Shown piece after piece: positions 43,111-52,443 of a stretch of DNA of 64,000 bases (position 1 is the first letter of the stretch; each line of letters begins with the position of its first letter). This DNA comes from Pedobacter sp. PAMC26386 (GTDB lineage: Bacteria; Bacteroidota; Bacteroidia; Sphingobacteriales; Sphingobacteriaceae). The stretch is from assembly GCA_014302835.1 (NCBI GenBank), contig CP060294.1:3621067-3685066 (forward strand), given 5' to 3'. The notes beneath the pieces were generated by a model. The model made no database searches, was not told the origin of the DNA, and saw only the letters and a program-made list of their open reading frames with translations. A program made the position numbers and the translations under genes.

Positions 43111-43659
43111 ATGCAAAAGAGAACCCTGCTAGACGGTAAAAAATTCCAAATCACAATTAAGAGACTTTGTCATCAATTAATTGAGAATCACAACGATTTT
43201 TCTAATACCGTACTCATTGGTATACAACCCCGCGGCAGTTACTTCGCAGACAGAATCAAACAGGAACTTTCAGAAATTCTAAAAAACAAGACGATCAGAA
43301 AAGGTAATCTTGATATCACTTTCTTCAGAGATGATTTCAGAAGAAAAGATGGAATTGTTTCCGCAAACAGCAATACTATAGACTTTATCATTGAAGGATG
43401 CAACGTCGTTCTGATAGATGATGTACTATGGACCGGCCGTACAATCAGAGCTGCATTGGATGCATTGCTTGCTTTTGGCAGGCCAGCTAAAGTAGAACTT
43501 CTTGTGTTAATTGACAGAAGGTTCTCAAGACATGTACCTATTGAACCGGACTATATTGGGCATCAGGTAGATAGCCTGGATTCCCAAATGGTAAAGGTGA
43601 GCTGGAAAGAAACAGAAGGAGAAGACAAAGTAATTTTATTATCAGACCGAAATAAATAA
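43111..43659 (+). CDS. pyrR: Bifunctional pyr operon regulator / uracil phosphoribosyltransferase PyrR
   Basis: PyrR senses UMP/UTP and binds pyr mRNA, and also has uracil phosphoribosyltransferase activity. The PRPP-binding motif is VVLIDDVLWTGRTIRAALDA (about 101-120), preceded by IGIQPRGSYFADRI (about 33-46) and DITFFRDDFRRKDG (about 67-80). It is 182 residues from the ATG at 43111; the alternative TTG is two codons upstream. pyrB starts 3 nt after its stop, so both are in one unit. Confidence 0.95.
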   Translation: MQKRTLLDGKKFQITIKRLCHQLIENHNDFSNTVLIGIQPRGSYFADRIKQELSEILKNKTIRKGNLDITFFRDDFRRKDGIVSANSNTIDFIIEGCNVVLIDDVLWTGRTIRAALDALLAFGRPAKVELLVLIDRRFSRHVPIEPDYIGHQVDSLDSQMVKVSWKETEGEDKVILLSDRNK

Positions 43660-43662
43660 GAA

Positions 43663-44595
43663 ATGGCAGCAGAAAAACTATCAACACGACATCTTTTAGG
43701 CATTAAAGATATTACCCTGAATGATATTGAATTGATTTTTGAGACTGCAGATAATTTCAAGGGAGTCATTAACAGGACAATTAAAAAAGTTCCTTCATTA
43801 CGTGATATTACGATTGCTAATATCTTTTTCGAAAACTCTACCCGTACCAAACTTTCATTCGAACTGGCAGAAAAACGACTTTCAGCAGATGTGATTAATT
43901 TCGCAGCCTCTTCCTCATCCGTGAGTAAAGGAGAAACGCTGATTGACACAGTAAATAACATTCTGGCCATGAAAGTAGATATGGTTGTCATGAGACATCC
44001 CTATGCCGGTGCTGGTGTATTCCTGAGTAAACACATCAATGCACAGATTGTTAACGCCGGAGACGGTGCACATGAGCATCCTACTCAAGCCCTACTGGAC
44101 GCTTACTCGATCCGTGAGAAACTAGGTGAGGTAAGAGGTAAAAAAGTAGTCATAGTTGGGGATATTCTACATTCAAGAGTAGCGATTTCAAATATACTGT
44201 GTCTGCAAAAACTAGGTGCTGAAGTGATGGTTTGTGGTCCTACAACCCTGATTCCAAAACATATTGGCAGCCTGGGTGTCAAAGTAGAACATGATCTGAT
44301 TAAAGCTCTAAACTGGTGTGATGTAGCCAATATGCTACGCATCCAGCTGGAAAGACAAGACATCAAGTACTTCCCTTCTTTAAGAGAATATGCAATGATG
44401 TACGGCTTGAACAAACAAATTCTGGATAACCTGGATAAAGAAATTATTGTCATGCATCCGGGCCCTATTAACCGGGGTGTGGAGATTACCAGTGATGTTG
44501 CTGATAGTAAACAATCAATCATTCTAGACCAGGTAGAAAATGGAGTAGCTATCCGAATGGCAGTACTTTATCTACTTGCTTCTCAGAGAGATTAG
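43663..44595 (+). CDS. pyrB: Aspartate carbamoyltransferase catalytic subunit
   Basis: The enzyme condenses carbamoyl phosphate with aspartate in pyrimidine synthesis. The carbamoyl-phosphate loop is FFENSTRTKLSFE (Ser59-Thr60-Arg61-Thr62) and the second signature is GDGAHEHPTQALLDAY (about 130-145). HPGPINRGVEI (about 265-275) contains the aspartate-binding end. Length (310) is normal. It is translated directly after pyrR (3-nt gap); no pyrI regulatory subunit follows, which fits PyrR-regulated ATCase. Confidence 0.97.
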   Translation: MAAEKLSTRHLLGIKDITLNDIELIFETADNFKGVINRTIKKVPSLRDITIANIFFENSTRTKLSFELAEKRLSADVINFAASSSSVSKGETLIDTVNNILAMKVDMVVMRHPYAGAGVFLSKHINAQIVNAGDGAHEHPTQALLDAYSIREKLGEVRGKKVVIVGDILHSRVAISNILCLQKLGAEVMVCGPTTLIPKHIGSLGVKVEHDLIKALNWCDVANMLRIQLERQDIKYFPSLREYAMMYGLNKQILDNLDKEIIVMHPGPINRGVEITSDVADSKQSIILDQVENGVAIRMAVLYLLASQRD

Positions 44596-44644
44596 TCCTC
44601 AATCCTTTTCTTTTATACCATTCTGGCTAAATTACCGTTAAACA

Positions 44645-44681
44645 GTGTTATCAACACTTGTTAACTTCTTATGTTAACAAG
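44645..44681. promoter_or_regulatory. Tandem dyads between pyrB and the TPR gene
   Basis: GTGTT-ATC-AACAC (44645-44657) abuts CTTGTTAAC (44657-44665) and its exact reverse complement GTTAACAAG (44673-44681). No T tract follows, so an operator is as likely as a terminator. Confidence 0.35.
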
Positions 44682-44813
44682 ACCCTTTACAATATTTATA
44701 TTAGCAGCAACCATATTTGAAATCATTGCAACCATCATGTACTTATTGTGCTTAAAATCGCAATAGAAAAGGTTCATGTTAGTTTCATAACCGCTTAAAG
44801 AAATTAAACACCA

Positions 44814-47800
44814 ATGAAGAAAAAATACTTTTTTATTCCGCTTTTATTAGCTGGTAATCTTACCGCAGGTTATGCGCAGGTAAGTGCGTTAGTAAACCTC
44901 AATAAAAACTATCAGACTGGACTTGAATTACTTAAAAATGAGAAGTATGTCGCAGCAGCTCAACAATTCAGATTGGTTGAACAGTTAAGACAGAAGCCCG
45001 GAACTCAGCAGGAAAGTAATGCTGAACTTTCTTTATTAAAAGAAAACGCCAAATTTTATGCAGCCGTTTGTGCACTTGAATTAGGTAATCGTGATGCGGA
45101 AAGCTTATTTCAAACCTTCATTAAAGACTATCCTTTAAACCCGAATACTAAACTAGCTTACTTTCATGTAGGCAAGTCTTATTTCGCGCAAAAAAACTAT
45201 CAGAAAGCATTAGAATGGTTTGAAAAAACTGACCCTTCTACCCTTTCTCAAAAACAGAGAACAGAGTACCAGTTCAAACAGGCGTATTCGTATTTTGAAC
45301 TGAAAAACATTGAAAAAGCAGAACCGCTATTTGAAGCGGTAAAAAAAGTTGACGGTCCTTTTCAGGAAAGTGCAACTTACTATTTCGCCTATATCAATTA
45401 CCTGAACAAAGAATATAAAACAGCGTTGAGTAATTTTGAAAAACTGAAAGGTTCTAAAACTTATGAATCAAGTTATCCTTATTATATCACCTCCATGTAT
45501 TACCTGGATGAGCGTTATGATGACGTAATTAATTACGCTGTTCCGGTATTGAAAAATACAAAACAACAATTTGAAGCAGAAATGCTAAGTTTAATTGCAG
45601 CTTCTTATTTTGCCAAATCAGATTATAAAAATGCAGCCTTATATTTCAGTGATTTTTACACGAAGAGCGGTAACACAAAAACTAAGAATAATCTTTTCAT
45701 TTATCAATACGGTTACTCTTTGTTCCAATTAGGAATGTATAGAGAATCGGTTGGTATATTAGAGCAACTGACTGCAGATGATGTTTATCTTCAAAGTGGT
45801 ATGTATACACTGGGTCGTTCTTTTATCAAACTGGGTGATAAATCAAAAGCAAGAAGTGCTTTCTTCAGAGCATCACGTTTAGAATTTGACAAAGTAATTC
45901 AGGAAGATGCCTGGATCAATTATGCAAGATTGAGTTATGAACTTGATTTTAGTCAGATTGCTTTAGAATCGACACAGAGTTTCTTGAAAAAATTCCCCGC
46001 TTCTAAAAAAATAAATGAGGCTAAAACATTATTAGGTGAAATTTTGCTGACGAGCAAAAATTATCAGGCAGCTATTGACATTCTGGAGCCTATCCCGAAT
46101 AAGTCACCAGAAGCTCTGGAAGCTTATCAAAAGGTATTATACTTCAGGGGTCTGGAATTCTATAACGAGCGAGCATTCCCGAATGCCCTTTCTATGTTCC
46201 AACGTTCTAACGCTCATCCTAACGATGCCGAAATCCATGCGTTAAGTACTTACTGGATGGCAGAATCAATGTATGAGTTACGTAAATACGGAGAAGCAGT
46301 TACCACTTTCGAGAAGTTCCTTGCCATGCCTGATGCTGAAAAGACTAAAGTATATAATTTCGCTAATTACGCACTGGCCTATTCGGCTTTTGAAGATGAA
46401 AAATATGCAAAAGCAGCTACGTATTTTGAACGTTTCCTAAGTGGAAATGATAAAGATAAAAATACAGTGGTGGATGCAACAATGCGTTTAGCCGATTCTT
46501 ATTTTGTGAGTAAAAGCTATGGCAATGCGCTAACCCATTACAATAGAATTATTGCTGATAAATCAACTGGTGAAGATTATGCTTTGTTCCAAAGAGGAAT
46601 GATCCAGGGTCTACAAGGACAGGATGACACCAAGATTGCAACTATGGGAAGCTTACTGCAACAATTCCCATCTTCAAACTATGCAGATGATGCAGGTTTT
46701 GAAATTGCATATACTTATTTCAACAAAGGTGATCTGGACAAATCAAGAAATGACCTGACCGCTTTAATCAGCAAATATCCAAACAGCAGTTATGTACCAA
46801 GAGCATTGGTCACTATTGGTTTGGTACAATATAACCAGGATAAAGATGAAGAGGCCATTTCAACCTTCAAGAAAGTAATCAATGATTATGCAAGTACTGA
46901 AGAGGCTAAACAGGCTTTAGAATCTATCAAGAATATCTATGTTGACCGTGGTGATGCCAATGGTTTTATTGCTTATGCAAACACAACTCCTATCGGTAAC
47001 TACACCGTAGCAGAGCAGGATAACATTATTTTCCAGGCAGCTAAAAACAGATATTTAAAAGGTGATGCGCAGGGAACAGTAGAAAGCACCAATGCTTACT
47101 TTGATAAGTATCCAAAAGCTATACACGCCAAAGAAGCTAAATTTATAAGAGCAGAATCACTGGTTAAACTGAACCGCCCGGATGATGCTATTGCCGATTA
47201 CGAATTCATTCTGAATGACTGGACAAGTGATTATACAGAACGCTCACTGGTGAGTATTTCTAAATTATTCTTAGCACAGAAAAAATATAATGAGGCTATC
47301 GTTTATCTGAAAAGACTGGAAACATCCGCAGATTACAAAGCGCATTATTCTTTCGCCATTAATAACCTGCTTAAAGCATATACGGCTTTAAACATGCCCG
47401 ATGATATCATAAAATATGTATTGCTGACTAAAGAGTCTGACAAAGCCTCTGAAGAAGAAATCAACAGTGCAGACCTGTATGCAGGTAAAGCTTATTTGTT
47501 AAAAGCAGATACTGCATCTGCAGTAAAAGCCTTTACCAATGTCGTGAGTAAAACTAAAACTCTGGCAGCGGCCGAAGCTAAATACACACTGGCAGAAATT
47601 CAATACAATAAACATGACTATAAAACATCTCAAAAAACTTGTTTTGATTTAGTCAATAACATGTCTTCTTACGATTACTGGGTAGCTAAAGCGTTCATCC
47701 TGCTGGCAGATAATTATGTCGCATTAAAAGACAATTTACAGGCGAAAAGTACGCTCTTAAGTATTATTGATAACTATGACGGTAAAGATGAAATTGTCGC

Positions 47801-47834
47801 TACTGCCAAAGAAAAACTAGAAAAAATTAAATAA
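44814..47834 (+). CDS. Large exported tetratricopeptide-repeat protein
   Basis: This 1006-residue protein has a signal peptide (about 1-22, ending GYAQ) and TPR units along almost its whole length, for example KLAYFHVGKSYFAQKNYQKALEW-type repeats (about 105), YQFKQAYSYFELKNIEKAEP (about 140), the segment near TYWMAESMYELRKYGEA (about 482) and KYTLAEIQYNKHDY (about 923). Parts resemble the TPR modules of BamD or CpoB/YbgF. It most likely forms a long periplasmic superhelical scaffold. It heads a run with an outer-membrane barrel (12-nt gap), an HU/SPOR protein and Tol/Ton-like genes, so a role in that envelope complex is inferred. Confidence 0.85.
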   Translation: MKKKYFFIPLLLAGNLTAGYAQVSALVNLNKNYQTGLELLKNEKYVAAAQQFRLVEQLRQKPGTQQESNAELSLLKENAKFYAAVCALELGNRDAESLFQTFIKDYPLNPNTKLAYFHVGKSYFAQKNYQKALEWFEKTDPSTLSQKQRTEYQFKQAYSYFELKNIEKAEPLFEAVKKVDGPFQESATYYFAYINYLNKEYKTALSNFEKLKGSKTYESSYPYYITSMYYLDERYDDVINYAVPVLKNTKQQFEAEMLSLIAASYFAKSDYKNAALYFSDFYTKSGNTKTKNNLFIYQYGYSLFQLGMYRESVGILEQLTADDVYLQSGMYTLGRSFIKLGDKSKARSAFFRASRLEFDKVIQEDAWINYARLSYELDFSQIALESTQSFLKKFPASKKINEAKTLLGEILLTSKNYQAAIDILEPIPNKSPEALEAYQKVLYFRGLEFYNERAFPNALSMFQRSNAHPNDAEIHALSTYWMAESMYELRKYGEAVTTFEKFLAMPDAEKTKVYNFANYALAYSAFEDEKYAKAATYFERFLSGNDKDKNTVVDATMRLADSYFVSKSYGNALTHYNRIIADKSTGEDYALFQRGMIQGLQGQDDTKIATMGSLLQQFPSSNYADDAGFEIAYTYFNKGDLDKSRNDLTALISKYPNSSYVPRALVTIGLVQYNQDKDEEAISTFKKVINDYASTEEAKQALESIKNIYVDRGDANGFIAYANTTPIGNYTVAEQDNIIFQAAKNRYLKGDAQGTVESTNAYFDKYPKAIHAKEAKFIRAESLVKLNRPDDAIADYEFILNDWTSDYTERSLVSISKLFLAQKKYNEAIVYLKRLETSADYKAHYSFAINNLLKAYTALNMPDDIIKYVLLTKESDKASEEEINSADLYAGKAYLLKADTASAVKAFTNVVSKTKTLAAAEAKYTLAEIQYNKHDYKTSQKTCFDLVNNMSSYDYWVAKAFILLADNYVALKDNLQAKSTLLSIIDNYDGKDEIVATAKEKLEKIK

Positions 47835-47845
47835 GACCAAGCACC

Positions 47846-49609
47846 ATGAGATTTAACAAATTAATATATACTACTGTTTTCTTACTAACCGCGGGTACAT
47901 TGAGCATCAAAGCTCAGGATAAAAAACCGACAGAGAAAAAGCCTACTGAAAAGAAGGCCACCGAAAAGAAGCCTGCCGACAAAAAAACTGTCGATAAGAA
48001 TACTGAAGATAAACAGATCACAGAAGAAGTTGAAGTGGTAAGACCTTATAAACCAATTCTAGCCGAAGCCGTTAAACTGAGAAGAAGCCCGGATTTAAAT
48101 GATGTTAAAACTTATAAAGCACGTTTCAATTACAGCCTGACAGACAGAAAGCTTGAACTCAATTCTGATATTGATAAACTTTATGCGCAGGAAGTAGCAG
48201 CCGAAAGACAAACAGAAATCATTAACAATTATGTAAAAGGTGGATTTGGTTCTGCCAGTACAGTTCTTGGTGAAGCTTATATCAATATGGGCCGCTCAGA
48301 AGATATGCAGTTAGGTGGTTTCTTCAAACATTTCAGTCAGTCAGGAAAATTAAACGGACAGAAATTCAATCAGCAGCAACTGAGCGTTTTTGGTCGCAGC
48401 ATCGGCGAAAAAGCAATCTTAAGCGGCCGTATTAATTACGAGAGAAAAGGTCTTTACTTCTATGGTTATGATGACGCTAACCCCACAAGAAATCCTAATC
48501 CTGGAAAACAATCTTTCAACTTCATTGAAGCTGAAGCCGAGGTGGTGAATAAACACAGTGAAGACGAAGATGCATTAAGTTACGCAGCTAAAGTGAATGG
48601 TTATATCTGGGGTGACCAGCTATCTGCCAAAGAAAAATCGGTTGTCATTAACGGTTATTTAAATAAAAGAATCAGCAGTTTCAATTTTGGTTTGGCAGCA
48701 TCCGGAGAATTTGGTAACACAAAAGATGTTTTAACCAGTGTATCAAATAACCTGATGCGCGTGAATCCATATATCAGGTTACAGGCAAGTGGAATCAATA
48801 TCACTGCAGGAATTAACTTTGTTCAGGAGTTCGGTACAGTATCGAAATCAAGAATCTTTCCTGCTGTAACTGCAGACTTCACGATTATTCCTGATTATCT
48901 GCAGATATTTGGTGAAATCAAAGGAGACGTAAATAGAAATTCTATGAAAGAATTCACAGATGAGAATCCTTTCCTGAATAGCAATATTGCCATTAAAAAC
49001 TCTGTTGAAAAATTAAGTTTCAGTGCTGGTATTAAAGGTACTGGTGGTCCTGGTTTTGGTTATAAAGCCAAAGTATACCGCAAAGAAATTACGGACATGC
49101 CGCTTTTCGTAAATAACTTTAACGACCCTAATAAGTTCGATGTGATTTACGATTTTGGAAATATGAAATTGTTAGGTTTAGAAGGAGAAGTCTCTGTACA
49201 GGTTAGCGATCAGTTAAAATGGACAGGTAAAATCAACCTGGAAGATTACAAACCATCTTCAGAATCTTACAGCTGGTTTAAACCACAATTACGTGTGAGC
49301 TCAGACTTATTATATAGTATAACAGATAAGATAGGATTCAATGCTGCTGTAGTTATTCAGGATGCATCTAATGCTAAAGTTTACACAGCTGCCCCTTCTT
49401 CTCCATACATTCTTCCTAATCCTGCTAACGAAACCGTCGTGAATGTAAAAGGTTTTGTAGATTTAGGAATTGGTGCAACTTATAAGATCAATAACAAATT
49501 CTCAGCCTTTGCTAAAGCTAATAATCTGCTGAATAAGAAGTACAGCAGGTATTTATATTACCAGGCAATTGGTGTAAATGTATTTGGAGGAATCAGCTAT
49601 TCGTTCTAA
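47846..49609 (+). CDS. Outer-membrane beta-barrel protein with Lys-rich linker (TonB-receptor-like)
   Basis: This 587-residue protein has a signal peptide (about 1-24), a low-complexity stretch of near-tandem PTEKK/ATEKK/PADKK units (about 28-50), an EEVEVVRPYKPILAEA segment, and then a long region of alternating strands up to a C-terminal YSF. The terminal aromatic residue and sequences such as NNKFSAFAKANNLLNKKYSRYLYYQ are typical of TonB-dependent receptor barrels, but no plug domain or TonB box is visible. It may be a plugless porin-like partner for the nearby TolQ/TolR/TonB-like proteins. Function is not known. Confidence 0.75.
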   Translation: MRFNKLIYTTVFLLTAGTLSIKAQDKKPTEKKPTEKKATEKKPADKKTVDKNTEDKQITEEVEVVRPYKPILAEAVKLRRSPDLNDVKTYKARFNYSLTDRKLELNSDIDKLYAQEVAAERQTEIINNYVKGGFGSASTVLGEAYINMGRSEDMQLGGFFKHFSQSGKLNGQKFNQQQLSVFGRSIGEKAILSGRINYERKGLYFYGYDDANPTRNPNPGKQSFNFIEAEAEVVNKHSEDEDALSYAAKVNGYIWGDQLSAKEKSVVINGYLNKRISSFNFGLAASGEFGNTKDVLTSVSNNLMRVNPYIRLQASGINITAGINFVQEFGTVSKSRIFPAVTADFTIIPDYLQIFGEIKGDVNRNSMKEFTDENPFLNSNIAIKNSVEKLSFSAGIKGTGGPGFGYKAKVYRKEITDMPLFVNNFNDPNKFDVIYDFGNMKLLGLEGEVSVQVSDQLKWTGKINLEDYKPSSESYSWFKPQLRVSSDLLYSITDKIGFNAAVVIQDASNAKVYTAAPSSPYILPNPANETVVNVKGFVDLGIGATYKINNKFSAFAKANNLLNKKYSRYLYYQAIGVNVFGGISYSF

Positions 49610-49661
49610 GCAATTACAATTATAATTGGTTGATACGGAATTAAAATTTATTTTTACCAGA

Positions 49662-51329
49662 ATGGATATCTTATCTTACCTCTCAGAACTTATTCAAACC
49701 CGTAAAGCCGTAGGAGTTTCCGGATTAGGAACTGTCTACAAAAAGAAATTACCGGGAAGGTATGATGCAGCATTGCATTCATTTGTACCTCCTAGTTATA
49801 TTATTGACTTTACGCCTGAAGTTAAGGAAGAGCTTATTTTAGCGGAATTCATCAGTAAGAAAAGGAATGTATCAATTGATACGGCCAATTACTTTATTGA
49901 CGAATTCAGCAATGGTATTCTTCAGCAGTTGAACGATGTTCAGGAAGCCAGTCTGGGTGATCTGGGTAAGTTATCTAAAGCGGACGATGAACTTCATTTT
50001 GTACCTTCAGAAAAGCTGAACTACGGTTTTGACTTTTATGGTTTACCAGTTGTTAAAGCAGAGCAGGAACCTTCAGCTGAAGAGATCATGCCTGAGACAC
50101 CGCCTGTTGAAGAAATCGCGCATAGTCATATTGATGAAGTATTACCATTTGAAACTCCAGTTGTTGAAGATACAGTAGTAGAAGAAGTTACTCCAATTGA
50201 AGGAGATGCAGCACATATTGGAATTCCTGTTGTAGAAGAACTTGCCGCAGAGCAGATCCCAACTGTTGAAGAAGCAACAACTCCAATTGTCGAAGAACAA
50301 CTGACAGCATCACAAACAGTTGCTCACGAAGAAGCTGAACTAGCTGCCGAGACTCCGGTTATAGTACCCACTGGAGCTGAACAAGAAATTATTTCACAGG
50401 AACATGAGATTATTCCACATGAAGAAAAAGTCAGCCACGAGGAACCAACACTTGTTCATGAAATAGATGAGCATGAAAATCCGGAAGAACCCGTAGTTGA
50501 ACCTGTTAAAGAGCCAGCCATAGAAACTGTTGTGCCTGACCATGAGAACTTCATTCCGGATAGCCCACCGCGTAAAGATGAGCAGCAGCTCCGTGCTGAA
50601 ATTGAAGCACTGAATTTTTACAGATCTAAATCTCCGGTTGCCAAAACAACTACACCTGAACAGGAAGAAGTAATTTGGAATATCAAAGACAATACTAAAA
50701 CGACTGAGCCAGCTCAGTTCTACAATAAGAACGAAGAAGTTTATACTCCGGAAGAAGAGGAAGAAAAACCGAAAACAACACCATTATATCTGAAAATCAT
50801 ATTAAGCTTGTTGATTTTGGTGATTATGATGATCGTTGCTTATATCGTCAAGCCAGAATGGTTTAACGGATTGATCACAAATAATCCTTTTAACACACCG
50901 AAAACTGAAACACCAGTTAAACAGCCAGTACAGATTCAGGAGAGATTTAAGTCAGATTCAAGCCAGACTACGGATACACTTAAAAAAGCAAAACCGGTGA
51001 ATACTCCGGTTACAGCCACCGCTGCTGCTGCGAAACCTGTTGTTAAAAAAGACACAGTAATTAAAAAAGCTGAGGTTAAAAAAACAGATGGACCAATAGT
51101 TTATGAAATTATCGGGGCTTCAATGCACGATCAAAAAGAAGCAGATAAGTTCATTGAGTTGATGAAAAGAAGTGGTGTTGATGCAAAAGTTGTCACCAAT
51201 ATGTCTGGAAGAAGACTAAAGATGAGTATTGCAACGTTAAAAGATGAGGAATCGGCCAAACTTGAATTGGAGAGATTATCAAAAAAACTAAAAATACCAG
51301 GAATATACATTTATAAAAACAAACAATAA
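49662..51329 (+). CDS. HU-CCDC81 / transmembrane / SPOR-domain protein
   Basis: From the ATG at 49662 (MDILSYLSELIQTRK) the protein has 555 residues. Two N-terminal bacterial HU-CCDC81-type modules (about 1-45 and 50-125, with VGVSGLGTVYKKKLPG and NVSIDTANYFIDEFSNGI) are followed by an acidic, Glu/Pro/Val-rich linker of about 230 residues, one transmembrane segment (about 376-396), a Lys/Thr/Pro-rich spacer and a C-terminal SPOR domain (about 480-555, VYEIIGASMHDQKEADKFIELM). SPOR domains bind denuded septal peptidoglycan. With SPOR outside, the HU-like part would be cytoplasmic. The longer frame from 49626 adds 12 atypical residues. It begins a block with TolQ-like (2-nt gap), TolR-like and TonB-like genes. 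Confidence 0.8.
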   Translation: MDILSYLSELIQTRKAVGVSGLGTVYKKKLPGRYDAALHSFVPPSYIIDFTPEVKEELILAEFISKKRNVSIDTANYFIDEFSNGILQQLNDVQEASLGDLGKLSKADDELHFVPSEKLNYGFDFYGLPVVKAEQEPSAEEIMPETPPVEEIAHSHIDEVLPFETPVVEDTVVEEVTPIEGDAAHIGIPVVEELAAEQIPTVEEATTPIVEEQLTASQTVAHEEAELAAETPVIVPTGAEQEIISQEHEIIPHEEKVSHEEPTLVHEIDEHENPEEPVVEPVKEPAIETVVPDHENFIPDSPPRKDEQQLRAEIEALNFYRSKSPVAKTTTPEQEEVIWNIKDNTKTTEPAQFYNKNEEVYTPEEEEEKPKTTPLYLKIILSLLILVIMMIVAYIVKPEWFNGLITNNPFNTPKTETPVKQPVQIQERFKSDSSQTTDTLKKAKPVNTPVTATAAAAKPVVKKDTVIKKAEVKKTDGPIVYEIIGASMHDQKEADKFIELMKRSGVDAKVVTNMSGRRLKMSIATLKDEESAKLELERLSKKLKIPGIYIYKNKQ

Positions 51330-51331
51330 AT

Positions 51332-52042
51332 ATGATCACTTTGCTACAGGTTGCTACAGATACAGTACACCAATTAACAGATACCGCCAACGTTGCGAAA
51401 CAGGCTGTAGCTGCTGCACCTCCAGAACTACACTTCTTTGATTTATTGATGAAGGGTGGTTGGGTAATGCTTCCTCTTGCATTTCTTGCTTTTGCTGGTT
51501 TGGTAATCTTTGTTGAACGTTATCTGACTATCAGAAAATCGTCCAAAACTGAATCCAATCTGATGCTTCAGATTAAACAATACATCCATGACGGCAGATT
51601 AGAAAATGCAATAGCTTTATGCAGAAATACAAATTCCCCGCTGGGACGTATGCTTGAAAAAGGCTTAAAAAGAATTGGTCGTCCGATCAAGGATATTGAA
51701 GCTGCAATTGAGAATGTAGGTAAACTGGAGGTCTCTAAACTGGAGAAAAACATCAGTATTTTAGGTATTATAGCTGGTATAGCACCAATGCTTGGTTTCG
51801 TAGGGACAATCATCGGGGTAATTACAATTTTCCATGATGTATCCGTTAAAGGAGCAATTGAAATTGGAACAATATCTGGTGGATTGTATACTAAAATGAT
51901 TACTTCAGCAACAGGTCTGATCGTAGGTATTATTGCTTATGTTCTATATCATATCCTGAATGCAATGGTAGAAAGAATTATCCTGAGAATGGAAACAGAT
52001 GCATTAGAGTTTATTGATCTATTAGAGGAACCAGGTAAATAA
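51332..52042 (+). CDS. MotA/TolQ/ExbB proton-channel protein
   Basis: This 236-residue inner-membrane protein has three transmembrane segments in the TolQ/ExbB pattern (about 48-68, 147-167 and 186-210). The conserved region GIAPMLGFVGTIIGVITIFH (about 150) lines the proton path. It starts 2 nt after the SPOR gene and overlaps the TolR-like gene by one base. It should form a 5:2-type motor complex with that protein. TolQ and ExbB cannot be told apart here; the SPOR and TPR neighbours favour a Tol-like envelope role. Confidence 0.93.
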   Translation: MITLLQVATDTVHQLTDTANVAKQAVAAAPPELHFFDLLMKGGWVMLPLAFLAFAGLVIFVERYLTIRKSSKTESNLMLQIKQYIHDGRLENAIALCRNTNSPLGRMLEKGLKRIGRPIKDIEAAIENVGKLEVSKLEKNISILGIIAGIAPMLGFVGTIIGVITIFHDVSVKGAIEIGTISGGLYTKMITSATGLIVGIIAYVLYHILNAMVERIILRMETDALEFIDLLEEPGK

Positions 52043-52443
52043 TGAATCTACGTAAAAGAAATAAAGGAACTGTTGAAGTACATACTTCTGCGCTGAATGA
52101 TATCATGTTTTTCCTGATGTTGTTCTTCCTGCTTGCTTCGGCAGCAGTAAATCCGCAGGTGGTAAAACTACTTCTTCCACGTTCTGAATCAGGACAACAA
52201 TCTGCTGCTCAAAAAACAGTAACAGTCTCTATCAATGATAATCTGACTTATTTTGTAGAGAAACAACCTGTTACCCTGGATAAGATGAAGGCCAGTATTG
52301 AAACCTATCAAAAGGCATCTCCAGATCTGACTATTGTATTATATGTAGCCAGAGGAGTTTCCATAGAAAATACTATGGCAGTGTTTGATGTAGCCAATCA
52401 GTTGAAACTGAAAGTTGTATTAGCTGTAGAACCAAAAAAATAA
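52042..52443 (+). CDS. ExbD/TolR-family protein
   Basis: This 133-residue protein has a short cytoplasmic N-terminus, one transmembrane segment (about 18-36) with the essential proton-binding residue Asp20 in LNDIMFFLMLFFLL, and a periplasmic ExbD/TolR domain (about 60-133). It overlaps both neighbours by one base (TAATG type at 52042 and 52443), so the three genes are translationally coupled. It is the partner of the upstream MotA/TolQ/ExbB protein. Confidence 0.93.
   Translation: MNLRKRNKGTVEVHTSALNDIMFFLMLFFLLASAAVNPQVVKLLLPRSESGQQSAAQKTVTVSINDNLTYFVEKQPVTLDKMKASIETYQKASPDLTIVLYVARGVSIENTMAVFDVANQLKLKVVLAVEPKK

Noticed and set aside
47925..48000. Nucleotide microsatellite in the barrel gene
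   Set aside because: The codons vary between repeat units, so the repetition is at the amino-acid level and not a simple DNA slippage tract.
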